NCBI GenBank assembly: GCA_033239005.1
Contig: BSQZ01000015.1
Coordinates: 8,257,001 to 8,321,000 of the forward strand
Direction: 5' to 3'
Source of the DNA: Lamellibrachia satsuma
Taxonomy: Eukaryota; Annelida; Polychaeta; Sabellida; Siboglinidae
DNA: 64,000 bases
The translations under genes were made by a program, and so were the position numbers. This document shows positions 36,502-45,048 of this stretch, one piece after another (positions within the stretch are counted from its first letter, which is position 1; every line of letters starts with the position of its first letter). A model generated the notes under the pieces. It saw only the letters and a program-made list of their open reading frames with translations, was not told the DNA's origin and did no database searches.

Positions 36502-37180
36502 ACTGGGACGATGTACTGTATACACGGCCATGCATATCCTCCAAGATAACATGCGGCTGACTCGTTCCGAGTACCATATGTTAAGCATACGTTTGTGAAT
36601 GTCGAGTGGATAATTATCCTCATCGTCCTCTTCGTCTTAGTCATTCTCGTCGTCGTCCTTATTCTCATCATCATCATCATTATCACCACCAACCATCACG
36701 ACCATCATGACCTAAGGTGGGCGAACTGTGGCAAGCTTGGAGGAGATCTTGATGACGCGCACTGCTCCGTGCTTTTTGTGCATATAATGCAGGATGCCAC
36801 TCACTAACTGATACTTGGTGCACTTTCTACGGAAGTTGGTCTTCTGGTCCCTGGTGTTGACTTACGGAGGCCATTCTCGGAACTCCGCTGAACTTGACAG
36901 GAACTTCGTAATCAACTGGTACTCCTCATCTTCCATTTCAAACCACGCAGTTATACGTCTGGTGGAACCACTACTCGAACATCATCATGTGTAGAATTTG
37001 TTGACAATCGCCTGTTTGTATTCTGAACTGAATGTTTAACTTATCTGTACCATTCTTTCTAAACTATGGTCGTATTAACTCTTACTGTTATATCAGTAAA
37101 ATTACATTCTCCATAAAGACTTGTAGCAGGTAGCAGAAGAATTACTATGATCGTGATAAAATTACCCCCTTACACCATTT
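36502..37180. other. Intergenic, no gene
   Basis: A pyrimidine-rich TCATCATC/CTCGTCGTC tract lies at 36606-36690. No exon recognised. Confidence 0.45.
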
Positions 37181-37181
37181 T

Positions 37182-37328
37182 ATGGGACTGATAACACACA
37201 CAAAGTGTGGTAATCAAATTAGCATGGTAAAACACAAATTACCTCGCGATTTTGGGACAGTTAACACAGAGAAAGAGCTGGGATTAAACGACTATGGTCA
37301 TGGTAATATGACCCCCCCCTTCGACGGG
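37182..37328. repeat. ~72-bp tandem units at left Polinton flank, ending in the GACGGG duplication
   Basis: Units starting GGGACTGATAACAC (37182) and GGGACAGTTAACAC (37254) continue on the far side of the Polinton as GGGACTGTTAATAC (55789) and GTACTGTTAACAC (about 55859). The last six bases, 37323-37328, are the left target duplication. Confidence 0.75.
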
Positions 37329-37488
37329 AGTAGTATACGTGTGGGAATGAGGGATCAAAAGAGCAGCCCAGTAAAGAGCAAGCTATTCACTTCCGGTCAC
37401 GTGACTTCTGGGTAACCCCAGCGCCCCCTAGCGGTAACCTACATCCACCACGAGCGCCCCCTAGCGACTGGAGTTAATGGTCATAACC
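37329..37488. repeat. Left terminal inverted repeat of the Polinton
   Basis: It pairs with the inverse of 55620-55785 over about 160 bp with few differences, chiefly around 37399-37404 and 37470-37478. Weaker similarity continues beyond the adjoining (GT)n tract (TGGTGACC...TGACC). It contains two CTCF-like motifs and an ETS-like ACCGGAAGTG. Confidence 0.95.
37419..37468 (-). promoter_or_regulatory. Two CTCF-like motifs in the left terminal repeat
   Basis: On the minus strand CCGCTAGGGGGCGCTG (37434-37419) differs from the common CTCF core CCACTAGGGGGCGCTG at one base, and GTCGCTAGGGGGCGCTCG (37468-37451) is a close second copy. Binding is inferred from motif resemblance only. Confidence 0.5.
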
Positions 37489-37656
<168 letters not shown>

Positions 37657-37830
37657 TGACCTATGACCTGTACTGACCAGGTAGTGACCGTGACGATTCA
37701 TACGTAGTAATTATAGGGTCATTAGTAATCAACTAATTAATAATAGGGTCGTTAATTATATCAACTATCAAAGGGGACTAATGGAGACGAGAAATCAACG
37801 CAACACGATAGGGTACGAGTGCACACGTAT

Positions 37831-37836
37831 TTTATT
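37831..37836 (-). terminator. Polyadenylation signal for the capsid-protease block
   Basis: AATAAA on the minus strand (in CTCAATAAAATACG), about 385 nt beyond the protease stop and the only good candidate before the terminal repeat. Confidence 0.5.
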
Positions 37837-37920
37837 GAGTATAATACAAGCAGCATGGCGATACATCAAGCGTGGTAGCGTGTAATATCACTACAACTAC
37901 AACTACGATGAATATATATG

Positions 37921-38090
37921 AATCGACTTGCGTATGTTGACCATCGCGCCAGAGGTCGTGAGCTTAGGGGTGTTTCCACCTCGCCAGAGGCTCGAGGATG
38001 ACGACGACGACGAGGCGACTTGCGGATGTTTACCATCACGCCAGAGGTCGCGAGCTTACGAGTGGTGCACCACCTCGCCAGAGGCTCGAA
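37921..38090 (-). repeat. 3'-end repeat cassette, copy near late genes
   Basis: Two units, CGACTTGCGTATGTTGACCATCGCGCCAGAGGTCG and CGACTTGCGGATGTTTACCATCACGCCAGAGGTCG, are followed by CACCTCGCCAGAGGCTCGA phrases. They resemble the three TGACTTGTGGGTTTTTACACCACGACAGAGGTC units at 50300-50453, also between a gene block's end and its AATAAA. Confidence 0.6.
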
Positions 38091-38218
38091 CGATGATGTG
38101 GTGTACTGCTGCTATGAGCGATAATACAGTCTACCACAATATCGCAGCTGTTTTAAGCCAATCAAATACGCGGCAATCATTAACTACTGAATAGGTGCCG
38201 AAAAGGTTGTTTGTATCA

Positions 38219-38707
38219 TCAGTCTCTGTAAGATACACGATAGTAGGGTATACCCTTTTTCAATAGTCTCATCCAATCGAACACTTCAACATCGTTATTG
38301 ACCAGATTAGTGTGGAACATGTTTACGAAAGTCTTCATAGAAGAACCTTTACAACGAAACATTACATAAGCAACACAATATTGTCCGCAAACGTTAGACA
38401 GAGGACTCTGAAGCCTCTGGGTATTATGAGTCCATTCGGAACAGTGTTTGTTCAGGAAGGTGCGGAACGCTGCGTAACGAGGCGGCAGTCCGTACGAGCA
38501 GAAGTATTCGCCGCGTCCGTCGGCGTCCAGGTACAGCGCTATCCAATGTTCGCCTGGTTCGTCGCCGTTGTCGGTGTTGCACACGAAGGCTGCGGGCAGA
38601 GTGCCGTCTATCGTAGTGGGTAGTCCGTCTCTGGGTACGACGCCGCGAAATATAGTTCTGGTGCATGGGTCCACTGCCAGTAGTCTAGCAATCTGCGGGG
38701 TGTCCAT
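38219..38707 (-). CDS. PRO: Adenain-like cysteine protease (Polinton PRO)
   Basis: A 162-residue protein with the adenovirus-type maturation protease order: His54 in GEHWIALYLD, an acidic residue just after it (Asp61), Gln100 and nucleophile Cys107 in SNVCGQYCVAYV. The family cleaves capsid precursor proteins during virion maturation. The ATG lies one base after the stop of the capsid gene, so it is the last gene of a tightly packed block and would need a shared or spliced transcript. A weak 6-bp stem (TGTATC/GATACA) brackets the TGA stop. Length is typical for Polinton proteases and no damage is seen. Confidence 0.92.
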   Translation of the reverse strand: MDTPQIARLLAVDPCTRTIFRGVVPRDGLPTTIDGTLPAAFVCNTDNGDEPGEHWIALYLDADGRGEYFCSYGLPPRYAAFRTFLNKHCSEWTHNTQRLQSPLSNVCGQYCVAYVMFRCKGSSMKTFVNMFHTNLVNNDVEVFDWMRLLKKGIPYYRVSYRD

Positions 38708-38708
38708 T

Positions 38709-40026
38709 TTAGTAGTCGTAGATGATGTTGCGATTCTTGTCGATTTCCAGCACGGACTCGAGCTCGGCGTAGGCGACGACGTTCACGGTGTTCAGCAGCG
38801 CATTGCGGAAATGCACTTCTATGCGCAGGTTGCCCTTTTGTACTAGATGGAAGCAGGGACCATCGCACTGATCGGGGGTCAGGTCGAAACCGAAGAAGGT
38901 GTAGCCGTGTCGGTAGTCGCTGCGAGTCAGTCCGTTCCCTTCGTCCTGCCACAACTTACCTGTCGACGAGAACAGACTCATGTAGCTCCTGACAAAGAGG
39001 TTGTCTTCGAAATTCGGCTGGAAAGGTTTGGAGGGTATCTGTCGTCCGTCCACGTACACTGCGAGGAAGCTGATGGCGTTGTTCTTGGCGTGAAACGGAT
39101 TCTTGTCGTACGCTCCGTTGTAGGCATCGTTATCGATGCAGCACAGCACCAGACGTTTCGGCAGGGTGCCGAGGAACAGGTTCTCGTACGTGTGCGAACG
39201 AGTGCCGGCAGGAATGGAGTACACCTTGCACTCGACGGACCGCATCGGATACTTGACCGTACTCTTCTCCAAAGCCTTGACGTGTGCTATCTGCACGCTG
39301 GGATTTACGGTGACTTTCTTTGCAAACAAGCAGGCATTGACTATTTGTATCTTGTAATCGGGGTTGACTCCACCAGCCATGAGTGCAAAAGCAGGTTTAC
39401 TACGCACCAGTCGGATCTTGACGTCGACGCCGTTGATGAGGAATTTATCCTGCAGAAAGAGGTCCACGTGGAGACGGCCCATCATATCGACAACACGGCT
39501 CCTCAGGATGTGCCCTCGTCGAGCCACGAACCCTTCGTTAGCTGCGGGTCCGTCGGCTATCTCGCAGGCGTCCATGCGAGTGGCCGTGTCCTTGTGCCAC
39601 AGCTGACTCGTCAGTTGCGTGTCCTTGGCATCTGGACCGTAGCTGAGCAACGTCTCTATGAAGGCGCGATACGCATACGTGTTGGTCGAAGGGGTCACGA
39701 GCGTATTGTTCAGGGAGACGTCGGCTTGACTGATCAGTGCATGCAGCCAGTTATTCACCGGTGCCACGGGATCGGCCAAGTCGATATCGTCCCCGTTGGC
39801 TCGTGTCACCTTCGCCTGCACGTGCAGTATCGTGTTGGCGAGATCCAGGTAATCGTCTCCCGATCCGGGTATGAGGAATTCTATGGGTCCACCCGAGTCC
39901 AGCGAGGACAAGGGCTGATGTTCCACTACGTGACTGTCGATGATGCTGGTCTGAGGGGGGGGGTACGGTAATGAGATCCAGCTCGCTCTTGACCCCTTCA
40001 CACGACTGTTTATGTACGAATGCCAT
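38709..40026 (-). CDS. MCP: Major capsid protein, double jelly-roll type, with one-base frame offset
   Basis: From ATG 40026 the N-terminus reads MAFVHKQSCEGVKSELDL, the usual start of this family (often listed as F54H12.2-like). After about 24 codons a run of nine C on the sense strand (39963-39955) separates this frame from the long downstream frame, which continues to TAA at 38709. The downstream 400-odd residues carry conserved blocks: SGGPIEFLIPGSGDDYLDL, VNNWLHALISQADVSLN, TNTYAYRAFIETLLSYG, VDVKIRLVRSK, DNLFVRSYMSLF and GYTFFGFDLTPDQC. It forms the hexon-like capsomer of the icosahedral shell in related elements. The offset may be a real mutation, a sequencing error in the homopolymer, or slippage. 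It overlaps the preceding gene by 17 nt. Confidence 0.88.
39955..39963 (-). other. Nine-C homopolymer with frame break in the capsid gene
   Basis: The start codon frame and the main capsid frame differ by one base exactly at this run. Confidence 0.85.
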
Positions 40027-40423
40027 CGTCGTCGAATATGTCGGCCTCGCGTTTCGCGGACGTCTGTCTCTTGCGTCGTCTCTTTGCTAAAGTGACTCCT
40101 TTCTTTGCCGGCGCGCGTTTTATACGTTTTCGAGGACGCACGCCAGGAACCACCATACGCATCAGATTCCTACCGGCATCTGTGACGCGTCGTTTGGTTG
40201 CCTTTTTTATGCTCTGTCCAGACATGACGTCGTCGGCTATGCGCACGCCGGTCTTCAACGCTCCCCTTCCCAACGCCACGGCACCTCTCTTGATGAGCGG
40301 CATGGCGCTGCGTAGCAGACCGGTGAACAGACTACCTAGTCCATGTCCCCGCTGGTATTGAGCACCGGCGAAGTAGGGCAGCGCACCACCTGCCTGACGC
40401 GCGTAATACTCGTTGTAATTCAT
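40010..40423 (-). CDS. Basic virion protein, adenovirus VI/X-like (conserved Polinton small protein)
   Basis: This 137-residue protein opens MNYNEYYARQAGGALPYFAG, then a glycine-rich amphipathic stretch (RGHGLGSLFTGLLRSAMPLI), then a strongly basic tail (RPRKRIKRAPAKK, AKRRRKRQ). The same layout is seen in adintovirus and Polinton proteins compared with adenovirus pVI or core protein X, thought to help membrane lysis or genome packaging. Function is inferred. Its ATG follows the penton stop by 2 nt, and its stop overlaps the capsid start by 17 nt. Confidence 0.8.
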   Translation of the reverse strand: MNYNEYYARQAGGALPYFAGAQYQRGHGLGSLFTGLLRSAMPLIKRGAVALGRGALKTGVRIADDVMSGQSIKKATKRRVTDAGRNLMRMVVPGVRPRKRIKRAPAKKGVTLAKRRRKRQTSAKREADIFDDDGIRT

Positions 40424-40425
40424 CT

Positions 40426-41358
40426 TCAGAACAGTCCGATCCTGCGCCGTCGAAAATGAAGTGTCACGGTCACTCTACCGTACTCGAATGGCACGCGTCG
40501 TCCTGTGTCGTCCCTTATATCGATTTCAATCGACTTGAAGTGCGAGTACAACAGAGGCACGTAGTGAATGTTAGTGAACCTGTCGGATACCGTTTCGCCG
40601 TGACTTCCGACAACCGGGAGGGCTCGCAACAAAGGCGCGACAGTGTTACGAGACTCCACGACGTCCGTGTAAACGTATATGGTATCGAACCCTTGATTCA
40701 TCTGCACCACGTGTTCGGCTTCTTTACGGTAGGTATAGGGACCATCGGGAGTGTCTTTGGGTGGCAAAAACACGGTGACCGACGGTGTGAGACCGAGATT
40801 CCTTCCACCTTCCACCTTCTCGTCCGTTGTTATCGTCTCTGCTGTTGCCACCGCTGCTGTCATGATCGATCCTAGTAGCGACGGTGGTGCTGCTGCTGCT
40901 GCTGACGGACTGGTGACCACCGTCGGTTCGAAACCTAACATCCTTCCCAATGCACTTAAGCGAGGTACAGTGAACTCGGTACCTGGTGTCATGTGCATCG
41001 TCATTTTTTGAGTGACGGGGCTGTAGGTCAACTTTGCTCGTATCTTATCCGTCGTCATACTGTCCAGTCCCCTGTTGACGTGATCCATCAATATCGCGGG
41101 AGACTTGTAATATCCAGCACTGATCCTTGCACTCGGGGTTAGACCCACAGCAATCGTCTCGTTAAGGAAGAACCAGGTGTCGTACTTTCCTATATTGTAC
41201 CACGTATGCGGGTACTGTATTTCTGCCAACCCGCATTCCCACTCGCCAGTCAGATCGATAAGTCGAGGTAAGTCTGTGATGTAATGAGCCAACGTATTGT
41301 TGGGATACATCTTCATGGAAGCGTTGCTAGGCAGTGTCAGGTAGAAATCAGTCGCCAT
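40426..41358 (-). CDS. Minor capsid (penton-like) protein
   Basis: A 310-residue protein with the N-terminal signature FYLTLPSNASMKMYPNNTLA and WECGLAEIQYPHTWYNI. A low-complexity alanine stretch lies in the middle, and the C-terminus reads NIHYVPLLYSHFKSIEIDI and RVTVTLHFRRR. In Polintons and adintoviruses this family is assigned as the single jelly-roll penton protein at the capsid vertices. The ATG overlaps the preceding membrane-protein gene by 11 nt. The frame is intact. Confidence 0.82.
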   Translation of the reverse strand: MATDFYLTLPSNASMKMYPNNTLAHYITDLPRLIDLTGEWECGLAEIQYPHTWYNIGKYDTWFFLNETIAVGLTPSARISAGYYKSPAILMDHVNRGLDSMTTDKIRAKLTYSPVTQKMTMHMTPGTEFTVPRLSALGRMLGFEPTVVTSPSAAAAAPPSLLGSIMTAAVATAETITTDEKVEGGRNLGLTPSVTVFLPPKDTPDGPYTYRKEAEHVVQMNQGFDTIYVYTDVVESRNTVAPLLRALPVVGSHGETVSDRFTNIHYVPLLYSHFKSIEIDIRDDTGRRVPFEYGRVTVTLHFRRRRIGLF

Positions 41359-41683
41359 TACGTCTCAACGTGGGATTGGGGAGCAGGTAACCCAAAGAAC
41401 TACTCAACAGAGCCGTCCACAGAGTAGAATTCTCGTGACCTGTGGTCAGATTGTAAATGCTTATGAGAATGACCGTAAACAAGATGAGCACCTGACATAG
41501 AAAGACTATTTCCTCTTTAGGACACGCGGTACCGAACAGATACCAAGGAGTGCTACTGCTACCGCTACTGCTACCGCTACTGTCCTCTGCGTTCTGCGCG
41601 TCAGTACTGTCCTCTACTACTACGTCCTCTTGTTCCTCCTGTTCTACGACGGTGAAGTCTCGTGTTGTCGTGTCATGTGTCAT
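41348..41683 (-). CDS. Small membrane protein conserved in Polintons
   Basis: A 111-residue protein with an acidic, serine-rich N-terminus (VVEQEEQEDVVVEDS, SGSSSGSSST), then one clear membrane segment (IVFLCQVLILFTVILISIY) and a second weakly hydrophobic segment ending LLSSSLGYLLPNP. That final motif recurs in many Polintons, but I know of no proven role. It starts within the ATGA overlap with the integrase stop and ends inside the penton gene, so it is embedded in the late block. A virion-membrane or exit role is speculation. Confidence 0.75.
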   Translation of the reverse strand: MTHDTTTRDFTVVEQEEQEDVVVEDSTDAQNAEDSSGSSSGSSSTPWYLFGTACPKEEIVFLCQVLILFTVILISIYNLTTGHENSTLWTALLSSSLGYLLPNPTLRRNGD

Positions 41684-42786
41684 GTCTCGACTGAAGTCTT
41701 ACCGAACGCGTGGCTAGTCTTTATAGTAAACTGCACCAGTGCCTTGGCATCGATCCAGCTGTTGAATTTGGAGGGGTAGCCGAACCATTTCACGAAAACT
41801 TGATTTCGTCCACCTACCTTGCGACGATCCAGGACCTCTTGCACGTAGAACAGTTTATCGGGGGGTACCAACACTTTCTGCAGCTCCATTTCGTAGAAGG
41901 TACCTTCCAGCACTTCGCCGAGATCGTCCTTCAATCGATACACGGGTGGAGCGGAGGGATGAACCTCGTGTATCGTGAAAATCTCTTCGCTCCAATTCGC
42001 CGTGTACCCCTTTTCGAACTTACCTTTGTACTTGCTGATACGTACGCGATCCGACACGCGCAACTTGGGCACGCCCTTACCGTCGTGACCGTACAGTCGC
42101 TGCCACACCTTTTCCTGATTACGGTAACTCACCTGTGAAGGAGCCATGCCGATACTGCGGTGGTAGCTGTTGTTGTACGAATGCACCAGGTCCTGAAGGA
42201 TGTTGATGTATCGCCACGTCTGGTGTTTCGTGAAGTATCGCCACATGCGTGTCTTCAACGTCCTGTTGAATCTTTCCACGATGCACGCCTTCGTCTCCGC
42301 GTTGTGCGTGGAGAAGTGATGGATGTTGTGCTTCTTCAATAGAGTCTGGACGGATCTATTCAGAAATTCCTTTCCTTGGTCTGTCTGCAACATCTTTGGC
42401 CAGCCTTTGCTGAACGTGCTGTCAAGTGCCGCTACCAACGACGCCGCGGACTTGTTCTTCATGGGAACACACCAGGCCACTTTCGAGAAGACGTCGATCA
42501 CCGTGAGGAGAAAGGTCATACCGTCGTTGTGCTTTTTCAAATGCGACAGATCGACGAGATCGGCCTGCCACTGCTGACGCAGACCGCTCACGATGACGCG
42601 TCGTCTCTCGAAACGACGTCTAGCCGGCTTGTGTAGGGTATAGGCGTCCTGTTCCGACAACCATTCCGCGACCTTTTTTCTTGATATGTGCGTGACGCGT
42701 CGCAAGGCATCGGGTCCGCCGTAACTACCTACCCTTTTCGGATCGAAGTAGACCGTCCTAAGTGCTCGTTCTTTCTTCGGTGCCAT
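41680..42786 (-). CDS. INT: Retroviral-type integrase with chromodomain
   Basis: Start at the ATG of MAPKKERALRTVYFDP gives 368 residues. The catalytic triad is Asp76 (WQADLVDLS), Asp136 (LQTDQGKEF) and Glu171 (CIVERFNRTL), with about 35 residues between the last two. A C-terminal chromodomain reads VQEVLDRRKVGGRNQVFVKWFGYP. It inserts the element's linear DNA, making 6-bp duplications as seen here. The chromodomain probably guides insertion to methylated histone tails. The stop overlaps the next ATG in ATGA. No upstream ATG exists in the frame, which supports this start. Confidence 0.95.
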   Translation of the reverse strand: MAPKKERALRTVYFDPKRVGSYGGPDALRRVTHISRKKVAEWLSEQDAYTLHKPARRRFERRRVIVSGLRQQWQADLVDLSHLKKHNDGMTFLLTVIDVFSKVAWCVPMKNKSAASLVAALDSTFSKGWPKMLQTDQGKEFLNRSVQTLLKKHNIHHFSTHNAETKACIVERFNRTLKTRMWRYFTKHQTWRYINILQDLVHSYNNSYHRSIGMAPSQVSYRNQEKVWQRLYGHDGKGVPKLRVSDRVRISKYKGKFEKGYTANWSEEIFTIHEVHPSAPPVYRLKDDLGEVLEGTFYEMELQKVLVPPDKLFYVQEVLDRRKVGGRNQVFVKWFGYPSKFNSWIDAKALVQFTIKTSHAFGKTSVET

Positions 42787-42820
42787 TAAAAGAGTTCCGA
42801 TGGACTGACGGTTGTGACGT

Positions 42821-42946
42821 TTACTGCGCAGCACGGTGCGCAGCACGGTTCGTGACGAGTAAGACAGAGTACGCTGACGTACACCAGAAGCCCACTACCA
42901 CACCCAAGACGATGACGAATGATCTATATTCTAGTACTGTGATCAT
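42821..42946 (-). CDS. Candidate 41-residue membrane peptide
   Basis: ATG at 42946 opens a short frame with a hydrophobic run (SFVIVLGVVVGFWCTSAY) and ends in TAA at 42821, 34 nt before the integrase start. Position between genes on the same strand and a single clean membrane segment support it. The short length and lack of a recognised relative weaken it. Confidence 0.35.
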   Translation of the reverse strand: MITVLEYRSFVIVLGVVVGFWCTSAYSVLLVTNRAAHRAAQ

Positions 42947-43106
42947 ACTCTGCAGAGCAACTGTTGTAAAGATTTCGCACTATGGCGTCAGCAATCAAGT
43001 ACAGTCCAACGCAAAATACTGTAACGACGACGGAACGGTAGTACGTGTCCTGTGGATCGCTCGACATCGCAGTGCACACTGAGCTGTGGACACGTGTTGC
43101 AACGAC

Positions 43107-43943
43107 TTAAATGTCTTCCCAACTAGCCAATGACGTCAGTGCCTTGCGTTGACGTTCTGGAGGTGGGGTGAGCATGGAATGTTCCATTTGTCCGCGTCGA
43201 CGAGCGAGGGGTGTCCAACTGAGCGATCTTCTTGCGCTACCACCACCACCAGAGCGAGGAGTAGCCGGTATTCGACGACGACCTGGAGTGGATGTGGTCG
43301 GTGTCGGTGCCTGGCGTATGTAGTCTCTCCTGGCGACGTTACCGACCAACTCCATGGGCAGGTTCATGGCACGGAGTTGTCTTGCAAACGGTTGCCATCC
43401 CGTCGGATTGGTCTTTCTCTTGCGCAACACATCGTTCACGAGATCCACCACGTTACTTCCGGTGATGGGCACACCCTCGTGTATCAGTTCGCCGCGGGCG
43501 GTCCAAGACATGTTTCTTTTCATGCGTTCCATCAACCGTCTGGCTTTGCCTTGCATGGTCTTGGGAACGGTATCCACGACGTCGGCCTCCATCTTGCTAG
43601 CAGGAGCTTCCCCCGGCCCCGGCCCCGCCCCCGCCCCCGCCCCCGCCCCCGCCCCCAGCCCCGGCCTCGGCCTCGGCTCCGGCCCTGGCCCAGACTCGTT
43701 CACTGAGATCACTCGTGTCGGTTCCTTGGCGTGTTTATCGGACAAGACGTTATACCGTTGCAACACCTGATTATACAATGTTACCTTGGTCCTGTCGTCG
43801 AGGTCCTTTCTGTCGAGGATGGCCGTCATCTCGTCATCGAGAGCTCGCACCTTCTTACCTAAGGTATCCGTCGGGGGTGGGGGTGATCGAAGCGTGTCCA
43901 ACATTCGTGGATCTACCAAGGCCATCTTGCGTGCGTGTTCCAT
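43107..43943 (-). CDS. Conserved Polinton protein of unknown function
   Basis: This 278-residue protein has a helical N-terminus (LDDEMTAILDRKDLDDRTKVTLYNQVLQRY). A Gly-Pro-Ala-Arg low-complexity hinge follows, encoded by a GGCCCC/GCCCCC-rich stretch at 43612-43690. Next comes a conserved module (ELIHEGVPITGSNVVDLVNDVLR, GWQPFARQLRAMNLPMELVGN) and a basic Ser/Pro tail. I recognise the module from other Polinton-like repeats, always uncharacterised. The ATG sits directly next to the stop of the upstream gene, suggesting co-expression with the 133-residue protein. Confidence 0.75.
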   Translation of the reverse strand: MEHARKMALVDPRMLDTLRSPPPPTDTLGKKVRALDDEMTAILDRKDLDDRTKVTLYNQVLQRYNVLSDKHAKEPTRVISVNESGPGPEPRPRPGLGAGAGAGAGAGPGPGEAPASKMEADVVDTVPKTMQGKARRLMERMKRNMSWTARGELIHEGVPITGSNVVDLVNDVLRKRKTNPTGWQPFARQLRAMNLPMELVGNVARRDYIRQAPTPTTSTPGRRRIPATPRSGGGGSARRSLSWTPLARRRGQMEHSMLTPPPERQRKALTSLASWEDI

Positions 43944-44345
43944 CTAACCTCCCGAACGAAGGTGGCGCGACCTGGTTGCTTGCGGGAGCAGCACCTCTCG
44001 AAGCAAGGGTAGAAACACCGAACTTGCCAACGGTGCTAGGAAGGCCGATAGGAACCCTCCGCTCTGTCCCTCGCCGACCTGTCGGTTCAGCAAGAGGCGT
44101 CTTCTTCTACCAGCCGACGTTCGACTGTGAGCCAACTCCCGTAACCTCTTCCTGTATTTACTCAAACGACGCCTCTGTAATGCAGACAATGGAATGTTCT
44201 GTTTTAATATGTTGTAGGCACACTCGGCTAGCGCACACAAAAGATCGGCGTCAGCGTTTTCGATGATGGCTCTTTTCAGTTTGTTGTTCTTGATCCTGTT
44301 CAGCGCCTGTATGCATATAATGTGTCTCTTCACCAGGGCAGACAT
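43944..44345 (-). CDS. Conserved small basic Polinton protein, unknown function
   Basis: Start at ATG 44345 gives 133 residues (MSALVKRHIICIQALN). A longer frame exists upstream but overlaps the ATPase antisense-free and lacks support. The conserved core is DLLCALAECAYNILKQNIPLS followed by KYRKRLRELA and GGFLSAFLAPL near the end. The pattern recurs in Polinton elements without known role. A TATA-like TATAAAAA lies 35-42 nt upstream, overlapping the end of the ATPase gene. It abuts the next gene with no spacer. Confidence 0.75.
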   Translation of the reverse strand: MSALVKRHIICIQALNRIKNNKLKRAIIENADADLLCALAECAYNILKQNIPLSALQRRRLSKYRKRLRELAHSRTSAGRRRRLLLNRQVGEGQSGGFLSAFLAPLASSVFLPLLREVLLPQATRSRHLRSGG

Positions 44346-44379
44346 GGTGGGAATGAAGAGACTATCCACGCGTGCGGTC

Positions 44380-44387
44380 TTTTTATA
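44380..44387 (-). promoter_or_regulatory. TATA-like box upstream of the 133-residue gene
   Basis: TATAAAAA on the minus strand, overlapping the ATPase stop codon. A start site 30 nt on would leave a 5' leader of under 15 nt before ATG 44345. Confidence 0.35.
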
Positions 44388-45009
44388 CCTTCGGCAAGTA
44401 CACGTACTGAACACCGTCGTCTGGAAAGATGGCCGTGCGCAGACGCATGTCCTCGGGCGTGTCCTGCTTGAGATCGACCAATAGATAGCCGTACGGTACC
44501 GAGGTAGCGTCTTTAAAAGCCTCTTGAACGAATTTGGCGCGCCCCGGATACATCTGTCGAGCCAAGTGCGACATCTGCGATGCGTCACGAGGATTCTTGA
44601 ACACCACCATGTACTGAGAATTCAGACTGATGGTACGACTCTCTTTGTTTTTGGGGAAAAGGTTCTGTACGAGATACAGCACGGACGTGTTCCTGTGGTG
44701 ACTCTTTTTAGTGAACAAGGTCGTGACCCGTTCGTCCGTTTCTGCCATGAGATCGTTTATGACGATGAGGTTCCTCGTCGACGAATCGAACATGCTAGCA
44801 CTCGGCAACCCTTCCTCGAAGCGCACGTCCATCAAGTCCATCGTTGCGTAAGCCTCTTGCCATTCTCCGTAACACCACGTGATCCGTTCGGGAGGAGGAT
44901 CGATCATCGCAGCAGCGTGACGTAGCATACGCGTCACGAAAGTACTTTTGCCGCATCCCGTCGGACCGGCGACGATGCACGTGAAAGGATGTTTCCACCG
45001 CGCGTCCAT
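44383..45009 (-). CDS. ATP: Genome-packaging ATPase (A32/FtsK-HerA type)
   Basis: A 208-residue protein with Walker A GPTGCGKST at residues 15-23 and Walker B LIVIND at 81-86. Conserved downstream blocks are HHRNTSVLYLVQNLFP and SQYMVVFKNPRD. It matches the single-domain packaging ATPases of Polintons, virophages and large DNA viruses that pump the genome into preformed capsids. It starts 39 nt after the polymerase stop on the same strand. Complete, with no missing motif. Confidence 0.95.
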   Translation of the reverse strand: MDARWKHPFTCIVAGPTGCGKSTFVTRMLRHAAAMIDPPPERITWCYGEWQEAYATMDLMDVRFEEGLPSASMFDSSTRNLIVINDLMAETDERVTTLFTKKSHHRNTSVLYLVQNLFPKNKESRTISLNSQYMVVFKNPRDASQMSHLARQMYPGRAKFVQEAFKDATSVPYGYLLVDLKQDTPEDMRLRTAIFPDDGVQYVYLPKV

Positions 45010-45048
45010 GGTCGCTTATGAAAGACGACCGCAGTGCATCGTCCTTTT

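Noticed and set aside
38847..39971. Plus-strand 374-codon frame
   Set aside because: It is the antisense shadow of the major capsid gene, whose conserved family motifs are on the minus strand.
42762..43082. Plus-strand 106-codon frame beside the integrase
   Set aside because: It overlaps the integrase start antisense and has no domain or promoter.
43944..44588. 214-residue form of the small basic protein
   Set aside because: The extra 81 residues overlap the ATPase gene out of frame and lack conservation; the internal ATG at 44345 starts the family-like region.
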